Shown piece after piece: positions 7,818 to 15,004 of a stretch of 23,973 nucleotides of DNA. Position numbers and translations under genes: made by a program. The DNA is taken from positions 1-23,973 of the forward strand of contig MFRX01000020.1 of the NCBI GenBank assembly GCA_001784725.1, written 5' to 3'. How positions within the stretch are numbered: the first letter of the stretch is position 1; every line of letters begins with the position of its first letter. This DNA is from Candidatus Moranbacteria bacterium RIFCSPHIGHO2_02_FULL_40_12b (GTDB lineage Bacteria; Patescibacteriota; Minisyncoccia; Moranbacterales; 2-12-FULL-40-10). Under the pieces are notes generated by a model. It was given only the letters and a program-made list of their open reading frames with translations. It searched no databases and was not told the origin of the DNA.

Positions 7818-7887
7818 ACCCCGTTAGAAAAATGCCATAGAGCTTACCGTGGTTGAGTTTTATATGCACATGAATTTCTAACGGGGT
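7818..7887. repeat. Inverted repeat with CCCCGTTAG arms, promoter-proximal, copy 1
   Basis: A perfect 13-bp inverted repeat, ACCCCGTTAGAAA (7818-7830) and TTTCTAACGGGGT (7875-7887), encloses 44 nt. The right half (about 7849-7888) resembles 14902-14942 closely, including CATGA-TT-CTAACGGGGTT. In both places the element directly abuts a TTGACA promoter box. It may be a small mobile element, a shared regulator site or a terminator of the preceding unit. Confidence 0.7.
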
Positions 7888-7891
7888 TTAC

Positions 7892-7920
7892 TTGACAGAA
7901 TTTTAATATAGTGATAATGT
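7892..7920 (+). promoter_or_regulatory. Promoter of the first Wzz-like gene
   Basis: TTGACA (7892-7897), a 17-nt spacer and TAATGT (7915-7920). The predicted start near 7927 leaves a 41-nt leader without a Shine-Dalgarno but with an AT-only hairpin. Confidence 0.65.
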
Positions 7921-7967
7921 TTAGCATTAAAAATTTAAATTAATTTTTAGTTAAAAATCTTAAAATT

Positions 7968-8657
7968 ATGCCTTATTTCAGGCAAAAAATCGGAATGATA
8001 ATTTTAATCGGCGTTCTGGTCGCTGCCTTGTCATTTGTCATTTTAGTGGTCAAAGAAAAGAAATATAAAGTTTCCACTGATTTTCTGATAGTGCGGAACC
8101 AAACCGGAAACCAGGATTATTATTCGCTTACTAAATCCGCCGAATACTTGGGAAAGGTCCTGGGCGAGTCAATATACAGCGAGCTATTTATCGGGGAAGT
8201 AATTAAAACGGGAAAAGTCGGAGAAGAATTTTTATCATTTGACAAGGGAGCAAGGGTCAGGGATTGGAATAAAATAATCAGCGTCAAAAGAGGGCCGGAA
8301 CTGGGCATTTTCAGCGTAGAGGTGACTGGGGATAATCAGAAAAATACAATCAGGATTTCCCAGGCGATAGCTGATGTTTTAGTGAACAGCAATAAAATAT
8401 TTTTGGGAGAAAACCAAAATGTGGAAATTAAGGTGTTAACCGGGCCAATTACTGAAAACAATCCGGAGCTTGAAACCATCGCGCTGGTATTGGTCGGCGG
8501 AATGATTTTGGGAGTATTGTTTGGTTTTATCTGGGTTTTTTTCAGAAATGAAATAAATTACCGAACTGAAGGTTATTATAATCAGGAGGAAAGTGCCAGA
8601 AAGCCGGAAATAGTTGATGAATATGAGGAAAGTTTGCGGTATCTGAATGAAAAGTAA
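7968..8657 (+). CDS. Wzz-like (polysaccharide co-polymerase type) membrane protein, 229 aa
   Basis: Two hydrophobic helices, at about 8-28 and 170-193, enclose an external domain, and a short charged cytoplasmic tail rich in Glu and Tyr follows. This is the topology of Wzz/Wzc-N chain-length determinant proteins, though the first loop (about 140 residues) is short and no Walker kinase follows. The stretch EIKVLTGPIT just before the second helix corresponds to DIRITDGPIT in the 17141 gene, so the two are paralogues. Both would modulate the chain length of the polymer made by the Wzy-type protein at 12178. The tail holds several Tyr (EGYYNQEES, DEYEESLRYL), as in tyrosine-phosphorylated BY-kinase partners, but this is only a resemblance. 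Own promoter, no Shine-Dalgarno. Confidence 0.75.
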   Translation: MPYFRQKIGMIILIGVLVAALSFVILVVKEKKYKVSTDFLIVRNQTGNQDYYSLTKSAEYLGKVLGESIYSELFIGEVIKTGKVGEEFLSFDKGARVRDWNKIISVKRGPELGIFSVEVTGDNQKNTIRISQAIADVLVNSNKIFLGENQNVEIKVLTGPITENNPELETIALVLVGGMILGVLFGFIWVFFRNEINYRTEGYYNQEESARKPEIVDEYEESLRYLNEK

Positions 8658-8667
8658 TATGCGACCC

Positions 8668-8704
8668 GCCTGCCAGCGTTTGAACGCGGCAATGGCGGGC
8701 AGGC
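8668..8704. repeat. GC-rich nested inverted repeat after the Wzz-like gene
   Basis: The outer arms GCCTGCC (8668-8674) and GGCAGGC (8698-8704) enclose an alternative hairpin TGCC-A-GCGT-TTGA-ACGC-GGCA. It begins 11 nt past the Wzz-like stop, so it may help stop transcription, but it lacks a T run. It is far richer in GC than its surroundings, as in REP-type elements. Confidence 0.55.
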
Positions 8705-8731
8705 ATTTGACATTTGACGATTGACAAATTT
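8704..8731. repeat. Heptamer tract with three TTGAC boxes
   Basis: Four units, CATTTGA CATTTGA CGATTGA CAAATTT. The period places TTGACA, TTGACG and TTGACA at 7-nt steps, so the repeat itself builds a series of possible -35 boxes. Confidence 0.6.
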
Positions 8732-8749
8732 TAGATAAAAGAGAAAATA
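8721..8749 (+). promoter_or_regulatory. Possible promoter of the lipoprotein operon
   Basis: TTGACA (8721-8726), 17 nt, then a weak -10 AAAATA (8744-8749). An upstream TTGACA at 8707 with TTAGAT at 8731 (18-nt spacer) is an alternative. The start would fall at or before the palindrome at 8752. Confidence 0.35.
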
Positions 8750-8751
8750 GA

Positions 8752-8787
8752 CATTTACTTCAATACTTCGAAGTATTGAAGTAAATG
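8752..8787. repeat. Perfect 36-bp palindrome upstream of the lipoprotein operon
   Basis: The 18 bases from 8752 (starting CATTTACTTC, centre ACTTCGAAGT) are exactly mirrored to 8787 with no spacer. It lies 45 nt upstream of the 8833 start, at or just after the predicted transcription start. It could be an operator for a dimeric repressor or, as RNA, a long 5'-terminal hairpin. Confidence 0.9.
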
Positions 8788-8832
8788 CCGAGTAACTTAA
8801 AAACTAAATAATAAAGAAAGGGATGGTGTGAG

Positions 8833-9768
8833 ATGAAAAAAATATTCATTATTCATTATTCATTATTCATTATTCTTACTCTCGCCATCCTTTCCGGATG
8901 CGCGATGAATGACCAGATTATTAAGGATTACCGCAACATAGATGCGGCAAGAAATGTGGATTTTCATAAATTCAGCAATCTTCTGTTGGAACCAGTTGAT
9001 ACCGTAGGAATTTTGGAAACGCCATATCTGACAAAAAGGGAAACAAGTTTCTATGAAGTGGACTTTCCTGAAATTCTTTTCTTGGGAGAAATTTTCCCCG
9101 GAAGGATTAAATGGTATGGTTGGATCGTTGATGAAGATGGAAATGAATACTTATCCCAACTTCTTTGGATGTATCGAGTTCGTCTTTCCGGAAAAACCAT
9201 AGGCGTAATTTCCATAGAAGGAAATATATCGGAGATGAAAAATCCAAAAGTCGTTGCGTTTTCAACTAGATTTTTATATGCCTACGCGTATCATCAAGAA
9301 AAGGAAATTCCTATTGAAAGAAAAAAGTTAGTTTCTGATTCAACGTACCGAAAAAATATTGTTCGCGAAATCGGCACTGAAATTTCAACATTAAAAAAAG
9401 CCGATTATGTGTATGAAATTATCAGCCACTGGAACAGAGTTGAAAATCTCCGCGGAACAACTTTAACTCCTCTTTCAGAGGAGCAATTTATGAAAATCGC
9501 GGAAAAAAATCCCGCCTATTCCTATTCCCAAAAATTCATAGAATATTCTACGGCCAGCATATATACCGACTTCGTCGCTACAGGCATCAGTTTATTTTTT
9601 GAACTTGTCGAGGCGGCAGGCGCGCCATCGAAAGGATGGGATTTTGCTTATTCGGGCAATTCCAGAATAATGGCCCTAAAAGCGAAGCATCTTTTAGATG
9701 TGAAACTTTATGGAATTAATGAAATGATTAAAAAAATTTCAGAAAATCAAAAAAGGAGCGAAAAATGA
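8833..9768 (+). CDS. Lipoprotein of unknown function, 311 aa
   Basis: The N-terminus MKKIFIIHYSLFIILTLAIL is a basic start plus hydrophobic helix, followed by the lipobox LSGC with Cys at about residue 23, so the mature protein should be lipid-anchored outside the cytoplasmic membrane. The mature part (CAMNDQIIKDYRNID onwards) is mixed alpha/beta with no motif I recognise. Its hydrophobic signal core is encoded by four perfect ATTCATT heptamers. A purine-rich AAGAAAGGGA lies 10 nt upstream of the ATG. The stop overlaps the next start (ATGA), so it is translationally coupled to the LysM/beta-rich protein, which suggests the two act together at the envelope. Confidence 0.8.
   Translation: MKKIFIIHYSLFIILTLAILSGCAMNDQIIKDYRNIDAARNVDFHKFSNLLLEPVDTVGILETPYLTKRETSFYEVDFPEILFLGEIFPGRIKWYGWIVDEDGNEYLSQLLWMYRVRLSGKTIGVISIEGNISEMKNPKVVAFSTRFLYAYAYHQEKEIPIERKKLVSDSTYRKNIVREIGTEISTLKKADYVYEIISHWNRVENLRGTTLTPLSEEQFMKIAEKNPAYSYSQKFIEYSTASIYTDFVATGISLFFELVEAAGAPSKGWDFAYSGNSRIMALKAKHLLDVKLYGINEMIKKISENQKRSEK
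8844..8878 (+). repeat. ATTCATT heptamer repeat encoding the lipoprotein signal core
   Basis: Four perfect ATTCATT units (8844-8871) and a degenerate fifth (ATTCTTA). In this frame they read FIIHYSLFIIL, a membrane-spanning core. Confidence 0.85.
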
Positions 9769-11417
9769 AAACAATGAAAGTTATAGGATTGCTTTTGGCG
9801 GCAATGATCGCAGTCCTGGCTTTCACGGGGACTGCGAATGCGGAAAGAAAAAGTAAGATTGAAAAAGGCGATACGCTTTGGAAATATTCAAGAACAGAAT
9901 GGGGCACCGGGTTTCTTTGGAATAAAATCGCCGAAAGAAACAACATAACCGACCAGAAAAAACTGCGCATCGGACAGCAGATTGTAATTCCGGATATCGA
10001 AATAGTGGAAATCAGAAATCACAATACATCGCCCTACGGCGCCAAAGCGCTCAAGGGAGACGCAAAAGTTATAGATTTCATTCAGAAAACAAAACTGGAT
10101 GAAAACGTCAGAAATCTTCTGATCCAACAAATCAGCAGCGCCGATCCGGAACCTTACATTTTAATGAAGGGCGAGGAAGCGAAATATACCTCGGACGGAA
10201 AAGGAGTTTATGGAAACGGATTTACGACATACAGATACAACTGGGAAAAAGTTGATCAATTAAAAGCATGGAGATGGTCCGCGGTAATTGAAAATGCGGT
10301 ATATGAGATCATGGTTATAGAATCGTGCGGTAATGCCAGCTTGAACTGGGAAAAAACGCCGGAAGAAAAGGTTGAGAAAATTGAAATTCCTGTTCAACCG
10401 GCTCCTATTATCGCTCCCGAGCCGGCGCCTGAAGTCCCGCAAAAAATAATGGAGCAAGAAATAAAATTAAAAGAAGAACAAATGGAATGTCCCGGATGCG
10501 GCGAACTCGAACTTATGAGCGGCATCGCAGTATGGGTGCATGACCCGTCCGGTGAAGGCAAAACAAAAGGAAATAATATTTGGATTGAAGGAATGTATTG
10601 GGATAATTTTGAAATAGATTGCTCCGGTGAATACTGGGGCGGAATCGGAGGTATTGCCAGCGCCCACACTTATAAAGCCAGCTATTTTCCCAGCAAAGGA
10701 AATGGATGGCGCGCGGCAGGCGAGGCAGGATTAAAACGCATATATTCGAGCGGAATTGACGAAAAAGGATTGGAATATTCCAAATCATGGCAATTAAAAG
10801 CCCGTCTTGGGTGGGAAGAAAGCCATTGGGAAAATCCCGACACCGTAAAAGAAATAAACCAAAAAGGTCCAGTATGGGGACTGTATGGCGAACACATTCG
10901 CGAAATAGTTGATGAAAGAACATACCTAATTCTGCAGGCCGAATCGTGGTGGGGATTGAACCAAAAAATCAGTGGTCCGAAAGAGTGGAATTTAAAACCC
11001 GATTCAAAAAATTATTTCTCATTTTTTCTTGGAATAGACCAGAAATTGAGAAATAACCTGACATTAAGAATCGGTCCCGGATATGATTATCAGGGCTGGG
11101 ACGAACAGCATGTTTTCGCGCCTCAAGCCCAGTTAATATACGACCTCCCTAATCAGAATGGACGACTGGCCGCGGGATTCTACGGAAAAATATATTCCCA
11201 TCTAAATCCAACACTTGGGATTCTTGGCCGGTACGAAAGCGGAAATCTGCTGTTAAGAAAAAGTTACAGCGGATACCGAAAAAGCCAATACAAATTTACC
11301 GGGATTGGAATCAACGCCGATAAAAAAATCATGCAAACGGACGCATCTATATCACAACCAGTGCTGTTAATTACTCCCGCTTTGGAATCTGTGATTCCCA
11401 TCAATGCTGATGAGTAA
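9765..11417 (+). CDS. Secreted LysM protein with beta-strand-rich, barrel-like C-terminal domain (550 aa)
   Basis: A signal peptide (MKTMKVIGLLLAAMIAVLAF, cleavage likely after ANA near residue 26) is followed by a LysM domain at about 31-76 (IEKGDTLWKYSR, then LRIGQQIVIPD), which would bind peptidoglycan or another GlcNAc polymer. A charged middle region with a Pro-rich linker (VQPAPIIAPEPAPEVP, about 211-226) and a CPGCG motif leads to a C-terminal half of about 300 residues with many short alternating, Trp/Tyr/Gly-rich strands (for example YFSFFLGIDQKLRNNLTLRI and GRLAAGFYGKIYSHL). That looks like an outer-membrane beta-barrel or a large secreted beta domain. It lacks a terminal aromatic C-signature (ends PINADE). 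The start overlaps the lipoprotein stop, and GGAG lies 6 nt upstream. Exact function unknown. Confidence 0.78.
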   Translation: MKTMKVIGLLLAAMIAVLAFTGTANAERKSKIEKGDTLWKYSRTEWGTGFLWNKIAERNNITDQKKLRIGQQIVIPDIEIVEIRNHNTSPYGAKALKGDAKVIDFIQKTKLDENVRNLLIQQISSADPEPYILMKGEEAKYTSDGKGVYGNGFTTYRYNWEKVDQLKAWRWSAVIENAVYEIMVIESCGNASLNWEKTPEEKVEKIEIPVQPAPIIAPEPAPEVPQKIMEQEIKLKEEQMECPGCGELELMSGIAVWVHDPSGEGKTKGNNIWIEGMYWDNFEIDCSGEYWGGIGGIASAHTYKASYFPSKGNGWRAAGEAGLKRIYSSGIDEKGLEYSKSWQLKARLGWEESHWENPDTVKEINQKGPVWGLYGEHIREIVDERTYLILQAESWWGLNQKISGPKEWNLKPDSKNYFSFFLGIDQKLRNNLTLRIGPGYDYQGWDEQHVFAPQAQLIYDLPNQNGRLAAGFYGKIYSHLNPTLGILGRYESGNLLLRKSYSGYRKSQYKFTGIGINADKKIMQTDASISQPVLLITPALESVIPINADE

Positions 11418-11451
11418 GAAACAGACAAACTAAGATATTCGCGAAAGGCAG

Positions 11452-11480
11452 TTGACAAATTCTGCCTGTTGCGTTAAGAT
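11452..11480 (+). promoter_or_regulatory. Promoter of the small secreted protein gene
   Basis: TTGACA (11452-11457), a 17-nt spacer and TAAGAT (11475-11480); start near 11487. It shares the TTGACA-N17-TAAGAT form with the 19733 promoter. Confidence 0.75.
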
Positions 11481-11506
11481 AGAAAATCAATTGAAAGTTG
11501 TTTGAA

Positions 11507-11575
11507 AACTCGGAAATAGCCGGAAATTTCATTTCCGGCGCCAGAGTTGCCGGAACATAACAAAATTTTCGGCAA
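11507..11575 (+). promoter_or_regulatory. Structured leader of the small secreted protein gene
   Basis: Within a leader of about 118 nt there is a perfect 8-bp hairpin GCCGGAAA / TTTCCGGC (11519-11539) closed by an outer AACTC / GAGTT pair, then a second arm pair TTGCCG (11547-11552) / CGGCAA (11570-11575). TTGCC overlaps the outer stem, so two alternative folds compete. AAAAAGGAGGTG follows before the ATG. Confidence 0.55.
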
Positions 11576-11604
11576 AAAATTCATCAAAAAGGAGGTGAAA
11601 AAAG

Positions 11605-11970
11605 ATGAAAAAAGTAATACTAATAATGGTGATTATGTCACTGGTAGTTTTCGCAGGCATCGCTCAGGCAACGCCGAAATATGTGGATGTCACTCCAGTG
11701 CGTGATGGCGATACGGTAATAATTCCCGCCCTTCCGGACGGAGCAAAACTGCTCAATGTTCAAATTTTTGACGACTTAAGGGGAATACCGCCTCGCAACC
11801 TCGGTGCTGTAAATACCTTCACTCTAAAAGAAGGAGAGGGATTTAATTTCACATATGAGGACTCAACAGGCAGGTACTGGCAAATGATAACACCCGGTAC
11901 TCCAAGCAAAAACGGTCTGAAACCGGATTGCACCAGCCCAAAGGGCTGCAAATATGTCCGCTTAGATTAG
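11605..11970 (+). CDS. Small secreted protein, 121 aa, unknown function
   Basis: The signal peptide MKKVILIMVIMSLVVFAGIA-QA leaves a mature protein of about 98 residues starting TPKYVDVTPVRDGDTVIIP. The mature part is predicted beta-rich with two Cys near the C-terminus (DCTSPKGCKYV) that could form a disulfide outside the cell. I recognise no family. The ATG is fixed by AAAAAGGAGGTG 8 nt upstream. It has its own promoter, a long structured leader and a strong terminator, so it is a single-gene unit probably made in quantity. Its place after the LysM protein hints at a surface role. Confidence 0.8.
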   Translation: MKKVILIMVIMSLVVFAGIAQATPKYVDVTPVRDGDTVIIPALPDGAKLLNVQIFDDLRGIPPRNLGAVNTFTLKEGEGFNFTYEDSTGRYWQMITPGTPSKNGLKPDCTSPKGCKYVRLD

Positions 11971-11984
11971 TAGTTATTCCCAAG

Positions 11985-12027
11985 GCCCCGAAGCTTTATC
12001 ATAAGCTTTCGGGGCTTGCTTTTTTTT
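11985..12027 (+). terminator. Strong intrinsic terminator of the small secreted protein gene
   Basis: GCCCCGAA-GCTT pairs with AAGC-TTTCGGGGC (one bulged base), followed by a run of eight T at 12020-12027. Confidence 0.92.
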
Positions 12028-12044
12028 AAGAAAAGTGATACGAT
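12016..12044 (+). promoter_or_regulatory. Possible promoter of the glycan polymerase gene
   Basis: TTGCTT (12016-12021), a 17-nt spacer and TACGAT (12039-12044). The -35 overlaps the T run of the preceding terminator. Confidence 0.35.
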
Positions 12045-12093
12045 ACAAAGTTCAAAATTTACCAGTATTCGGATTCAAATGCGAATCCAAGTT

Positions 12094-12174
12094 GTCATTC
12101 CGAGCATAGCGAGGAATCCCGTTAATATAATTTAACCGAAGTTTTCAGGGATCCTTCATTTCGTTCAGGATGGC
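12094..12174. repeat. MITE-like imperfect inverted repeat abutting the glycan polymerase start
   Basis: Two 27-nt arms, from GTCATTCCGAGCATAGCG to GAATCCC (12094-12120) and from GGGATCCTTCATTTCG to GATGGC (12148-12174), are mirror copies at 17 of 27 positions. Most differences are transitions, which still allow G-U pairing in RNA. The arm consensus (TGTCATTCCGAGC, GAGGAATCCC) is one I recall as a dispersed intergenic repeat in many bacterial genomes. The right arm ends 3 nt before the ATG at 12178 and supplies its only AGGA. Confidence 0.75.
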
Positions 12175-12177
12175 ATT

Positions 12178-13635
12178 ATGAAAAATGCGTTTACACAAAG
12201 GAACATCTCAATTGAAATAATGAGCGCGGTTTTTATCATCGCTTTTATTTCATTTTTTATTTTGGTTAATCTGATTGCCGGATTCAATCTTCCGGTTTAT
12301 CTTTTCACAATTCCAATTGCGGCGCTTATTTCGTTTTTTTATCCCCGCGGCGGACTTTACGCCATTGTTTTTTTAACTTTTATTTTTGAAAGATTTTTCA
12401 CGTTGCAACCGATAATAATCGGCCGGATGGAATACAAGTTTTATCCGCTGGACGCGATTTTTATCGCACTACTGGCAGGTATTGCATATAAATTTATAAA
12501 AAAAGAAATAAGGTTCAATTTTTTAAAAACGGATTATTATCTGATCGCTTTCATCGCTCTGGTATTTATAAATTTTTTTATCAGTTTATTTGGTTATGGA
12601 AATGATTTCGCGCTTTCGTTCAGCAGCTTGAAAAATTACGCGCTCTATTCGTTATTTTATTTCGCTGTCGTTATTGTTATCAATAAATATGAATATGCGG
12701 CGAGGTTATTCAAATTCGCCTTCGCGGGAGCGGCATTGATCATATTTTTTATCGTAATTGGCGCGATTACCCAACATGGGATCTGGTCCGATTATACCCC
12801 TCTTTCCACTGAAGGAGTTCGTCTCCTTGCTTTTACTCACGGATTTTATCTAACTATGGCGTTTCTTGCCGCATTTATCTATCTTATTTGCAAAAAAAGC
12901 AAACACGGCATGATTTTATTTGTTCTCAGTGCAATCTGGATCATCGGAATAATCGGTTCAATGATGAGGCATCTTTGGTTGAGTTTATTCATATCGGTAT
13001 CCATTTTGGTTGTCTATTTTTTCAAAAGAAAAAAACGAATGTTGGCGCAAATTGTCATAAAATATACGCTCGCGGCGATAGCAATCGCGGCCCTGATGGT
13101 TTATTCAATGTCGCTATTTCCGAAGTCGGACTTAAGCCGAGCAGCTTTTGGAGCAAAAACAGTCGTGGAGAAAAGGGCAGATTCATTTTTGAAATATGCC
13201 AAGGACGAAAGTTTTTCCTGGCGAAATACGGTTTGGACGGAGGCAATTAAGCAATACGCGAAAAAACCCGTTTTTGGATTTGGTTTCGGAAAAAAACTTT
13301 ATGTGGAAACGGAAAATTACCGGAACTTTGTGGAAGCGAGAAACATCCATAATTCCCTGATCGCTCTTTTGGTCCAGTCCGGACTGATTACTTCAATAAT
13401 TTTTATAATTTTTATATATAAAACTTTCAGGCAATTGATTATAAAAAAAGAAAAAAACTGGATAGATGTCGCGGTTTTAATTATGTTTATAAACTACCTA
13501 ATCGCGTTTTTATTCCAGCCGTATCTGGAGACCAATATGCTGGGGATATTTTTTTGGATATTGCTGGGGCTTATGCGAAGTTCAGTTCAGATTAAATCCG
13601 AATTGAGTTCGAATTCGGAAACAATTAGGATATAA
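12178..13635 (+). CDS. Wzy/O-antigen-ligase family membrane protein (485 aa)
   Basis: Polytopic membrane protein with about 11-12 hydrophobic segments and the Wzy_C-type large external loop, so it either polymerises lipid-linked repeat units or ligates a glycan to its anchor. Typical marks are WRNTVWTEAIKQYAKKPVFG followed by FGFGKKL (about 347-375) and the conserved NIHNSLIALLVQSGL (about 389-403), with Arg/Lys-rich turns such as FFKRKKRM. The family is highly divergent, so ligase and polymerase cannot be separated here. Two Wzz-like genes and glycosyltransferases nearby favour polymerase. The start is the ATG at 12178, straight after a MITE-like repeat. A glycosyltransferase follows after 19 nt. 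Confidence 0.85.
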   Translation: MKNAFTQRNISIEIMSAVFIIAFISFFILVNLIAGFNLPVYLFTIPIAALISFFYPRGGLYAIVFLTFIFERFFTLQPIIIGRMEYKFYPLDAIFIALLAGIAYKFIKKEIRFNFLKTDYYLIAFIALVFINFFISLFGYGNDFALSFSSLKNYALYSLFYFAVVIVINKYEYAARLFKFAFAGAALIIFFIVIGAITQHGIWSDYTPLSTEGVRLLAFTHGFYLTMAFLAAFIYLICKKSKHGMILFVLSAIWIIGIIGSMMRHLWLSLFISVSILVVYFFKRKKRMLAQIVIKYTLAAIAIAALMVYSMSLFPKSDLSRAAFGAKTVVEKRADSFLKYAKDESFSWRNTVWTEAIKQYAKKPVFGFGFGKKLYVETENYRNFVEARNIHNSLIALLVQSGLITSIIFIIFIYKTFRQLIIKKEKNWIDVAVLIMFINYLIAFLFQPYLETNMLGIFFWILLGLMRSSVQIKSELSSNSETIRI

Positions 13636-13654
13636 TTCGGATGAAAATTAAGAT

Positions 13655-14884
13655 ATGAGAATACTGGAAATAAACAAATTTAATTTCGCCAAAGGCGGAG
13701 CGGACCGGCATTTTTTGGACTTAGTCCGGATGCTTCGGAAAAACGGCAATGATGCCGCAGTTTTTTCAATGGACCATTCGAAAAATGAAGAATCTATTTG
13801 GAAAAAATATTTTGTTTCTACCGTCGGCTACACCGGTGAATTTAGTATTTGGCAAAAAATTAAGGGAATTTTCCGCATGTTTTATTCATTTGAGGCGAAA
13901 AGGAAAATAAACGAATTATTGGATGATTTTCAGCCGGACATAGCCCATATCCATAATATCTATCACCAAATATCGCCGTCAATTCTGCCGCAAATAAAAA
14001 AAAGGAATATTCCGATTGTCATGACGGCGCATGACTACAAATTGATTTGTCCCGATTATCTACTAAGAGGAGAGAATTACGGCTTTTGGAAATTCGTAAC
14101 AGAGAAATGTTTTAAAGATTCATTTATCAAAAGTTTTTTGGTCGCGCTGGAATCGAAATTCCATAAATTTCTGGATATTTATGATAAAAATATTGATTTA
14201 TATATCGTTCCAAGCGAATTCGCGCGGAATAAATTAATCAGTAATGGAATAAAAGAAAATAAAATATTCATCCTCCCGCACTTCATCGCCAATCAGACAA
14301 ATACTGCATTGCTAAATAGTAATGTAGTAAATGCCAAAAATAGATATGCATTATATTCCGGGAGGATTTCAGAAGAAAAAGGAGTTGATGCGTTAATAAA
14401 TATTTTTGAAAACATTGAAGGAATAAAACTTTATCTGGCGGGAGAAAGCGAAGACAATTTTAAAATTAAAAAATCGGCTAACATAAAATATCTCGGATAT
14501 TTAAATAGCAATAAATTAGCGGACCGCATAAAAAATGCCGAGATTATTGTTTCCGGATCCCGCCTTCCTGAAACATTCGGACTGGTCGCGCTTGAGGCCG
14601 CAAGTTTCGGGAAACCTTTTGTTGGGTTTAACTCCGGAGCATACGGTGAAATAATCGAAAACGGGAAGAATGGATTTTTAGTTGAGACCAAGAAGGACTT
14701 CATCAGGGTTATTAAAGACATTAAAAACGGCCGATTAAAATTCAATGAATCAGAAATAAGGGACTTGGCAATAAAGAAATACGATCCAAGCAAATATTAC
14801 GGCAGAATAATAGGATTGTTCGAAAAAGCAAAAAGTGTTGACTCCCTTAGAAACATACCCCGCAATTTGGCTGAGGTTAAGTAA
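13655..14884 (+). CDS. GT4 family glycosyltransferase (409 aa)
   Basis: GT-B fold glycosyltransferase. The N-terminal domain starts MRILEINKFNFAKGGADRHF, a glycine-rich acceptor loop, and AHIHNIYHQISPSILP and MTAHDYKLICPDYL follow as in GT4 enzymes of the capsule type. The C-terminal donor domain shows RYALYSGRISEEKGVDALI (about 230-248) and SGSRLPETFGLVALEAASFG (about 300-320) with the E-x7-E pattern. Donor and linkage are unknown. It follows the Wzy-type gene by 19 nt without a Shine-Dalgarno and is probably in its transcript. A hairpin at 14895 may end the unit. Confidence 0.93.
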   Translation: MRILEINKFNFAKGGADRHFLDLVRMLRKNGNDAAVFSMDHSKNEESIWKKYFVSTVGYTGEFSIWQKIKGIFRMFYSFEAKRKINELLDDFQPDIAHIHNIYHQISPSILPQIKKRNIPIVMTAHDYKLICPDYLLRGENYGFWKFVTEKCFKDSFIKSFLVALESKFHKFLDIYDKNIDLYIVPSEFARNKLISNGIKENKIFILPHFIANQTNTALLNSNVVNAKNRYALYSGRISEEKGVDALINIFENIEGIKLYLAGESEDNFKIKKSANIKYLGYLNSNKLADRIKNAEIIVSGSRLPETFGLVALEAASFGKPFVGFNSGAYGEIIENGKNGFLVETKKDFIRVIKDIKNGRLKFNESEIRDLAIKKYDPSKYYGRIIGLFEKAKSVDSLRNIPRNLAEVK

Positions 14885-14894
14885 AATTTAAAAA

Positions 14895-14942
14895 AACTCG
14901 CGCGGTTGGGTTTCATACCGCGCATGAGTTCCTAACGGGGTT
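14895..14942. repeat. Promoter-proximal hairpin repeat, copy 2
   Basis: AACTC-GCGCGGT (14895-14906) pairs with ACCGCGC-AT-GAGTT (14917-14930), leaving a 10-nt loop, and CCTAACGGGGTT (14931-14942) follows, running into TTGACA. The 14902-14942 part resembles 7849-7888 in length and in the CATGA-TT-CTAACGGGGTT core. It may terminate the glycosyltransferase transcript and mark the next promoter. Confidence 0.65.
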
Positions 14943-14970
14943 GACATAATAAGATAATTAATGCTAAAAT
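14941..14970 (+). promoter_or_regulatory. Promoter of the beta-helix protein gene
   Basis: TTGACA (14941-14946), an 18-nt spacer and TAAAAT (14965-14970); predicted start near 14977, giving a 28-nt leader without Shine-Dalgarno. Confidence 0.65.
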
Positions 14971-15004
14971 TTATAATTCTAAAAATAATCATTAATAAAA
15001 TCAT

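Noticed and set aside
10513..10923. Minus-strand frame of 136 codons opposite the LysM protein gene.
   Set aside because: Composition (Cys/Arg/Pro-rich) and lack of start signals mark it as a shadow of the plus-strand gene.
12888..13250. Plus-strand frame of 120 codons inside the glycan polymerase gene.
   Set aside because: Wholly contained in another reading frame of a gene with clear Wzy-type motifs; no Shine-Dalgarno.
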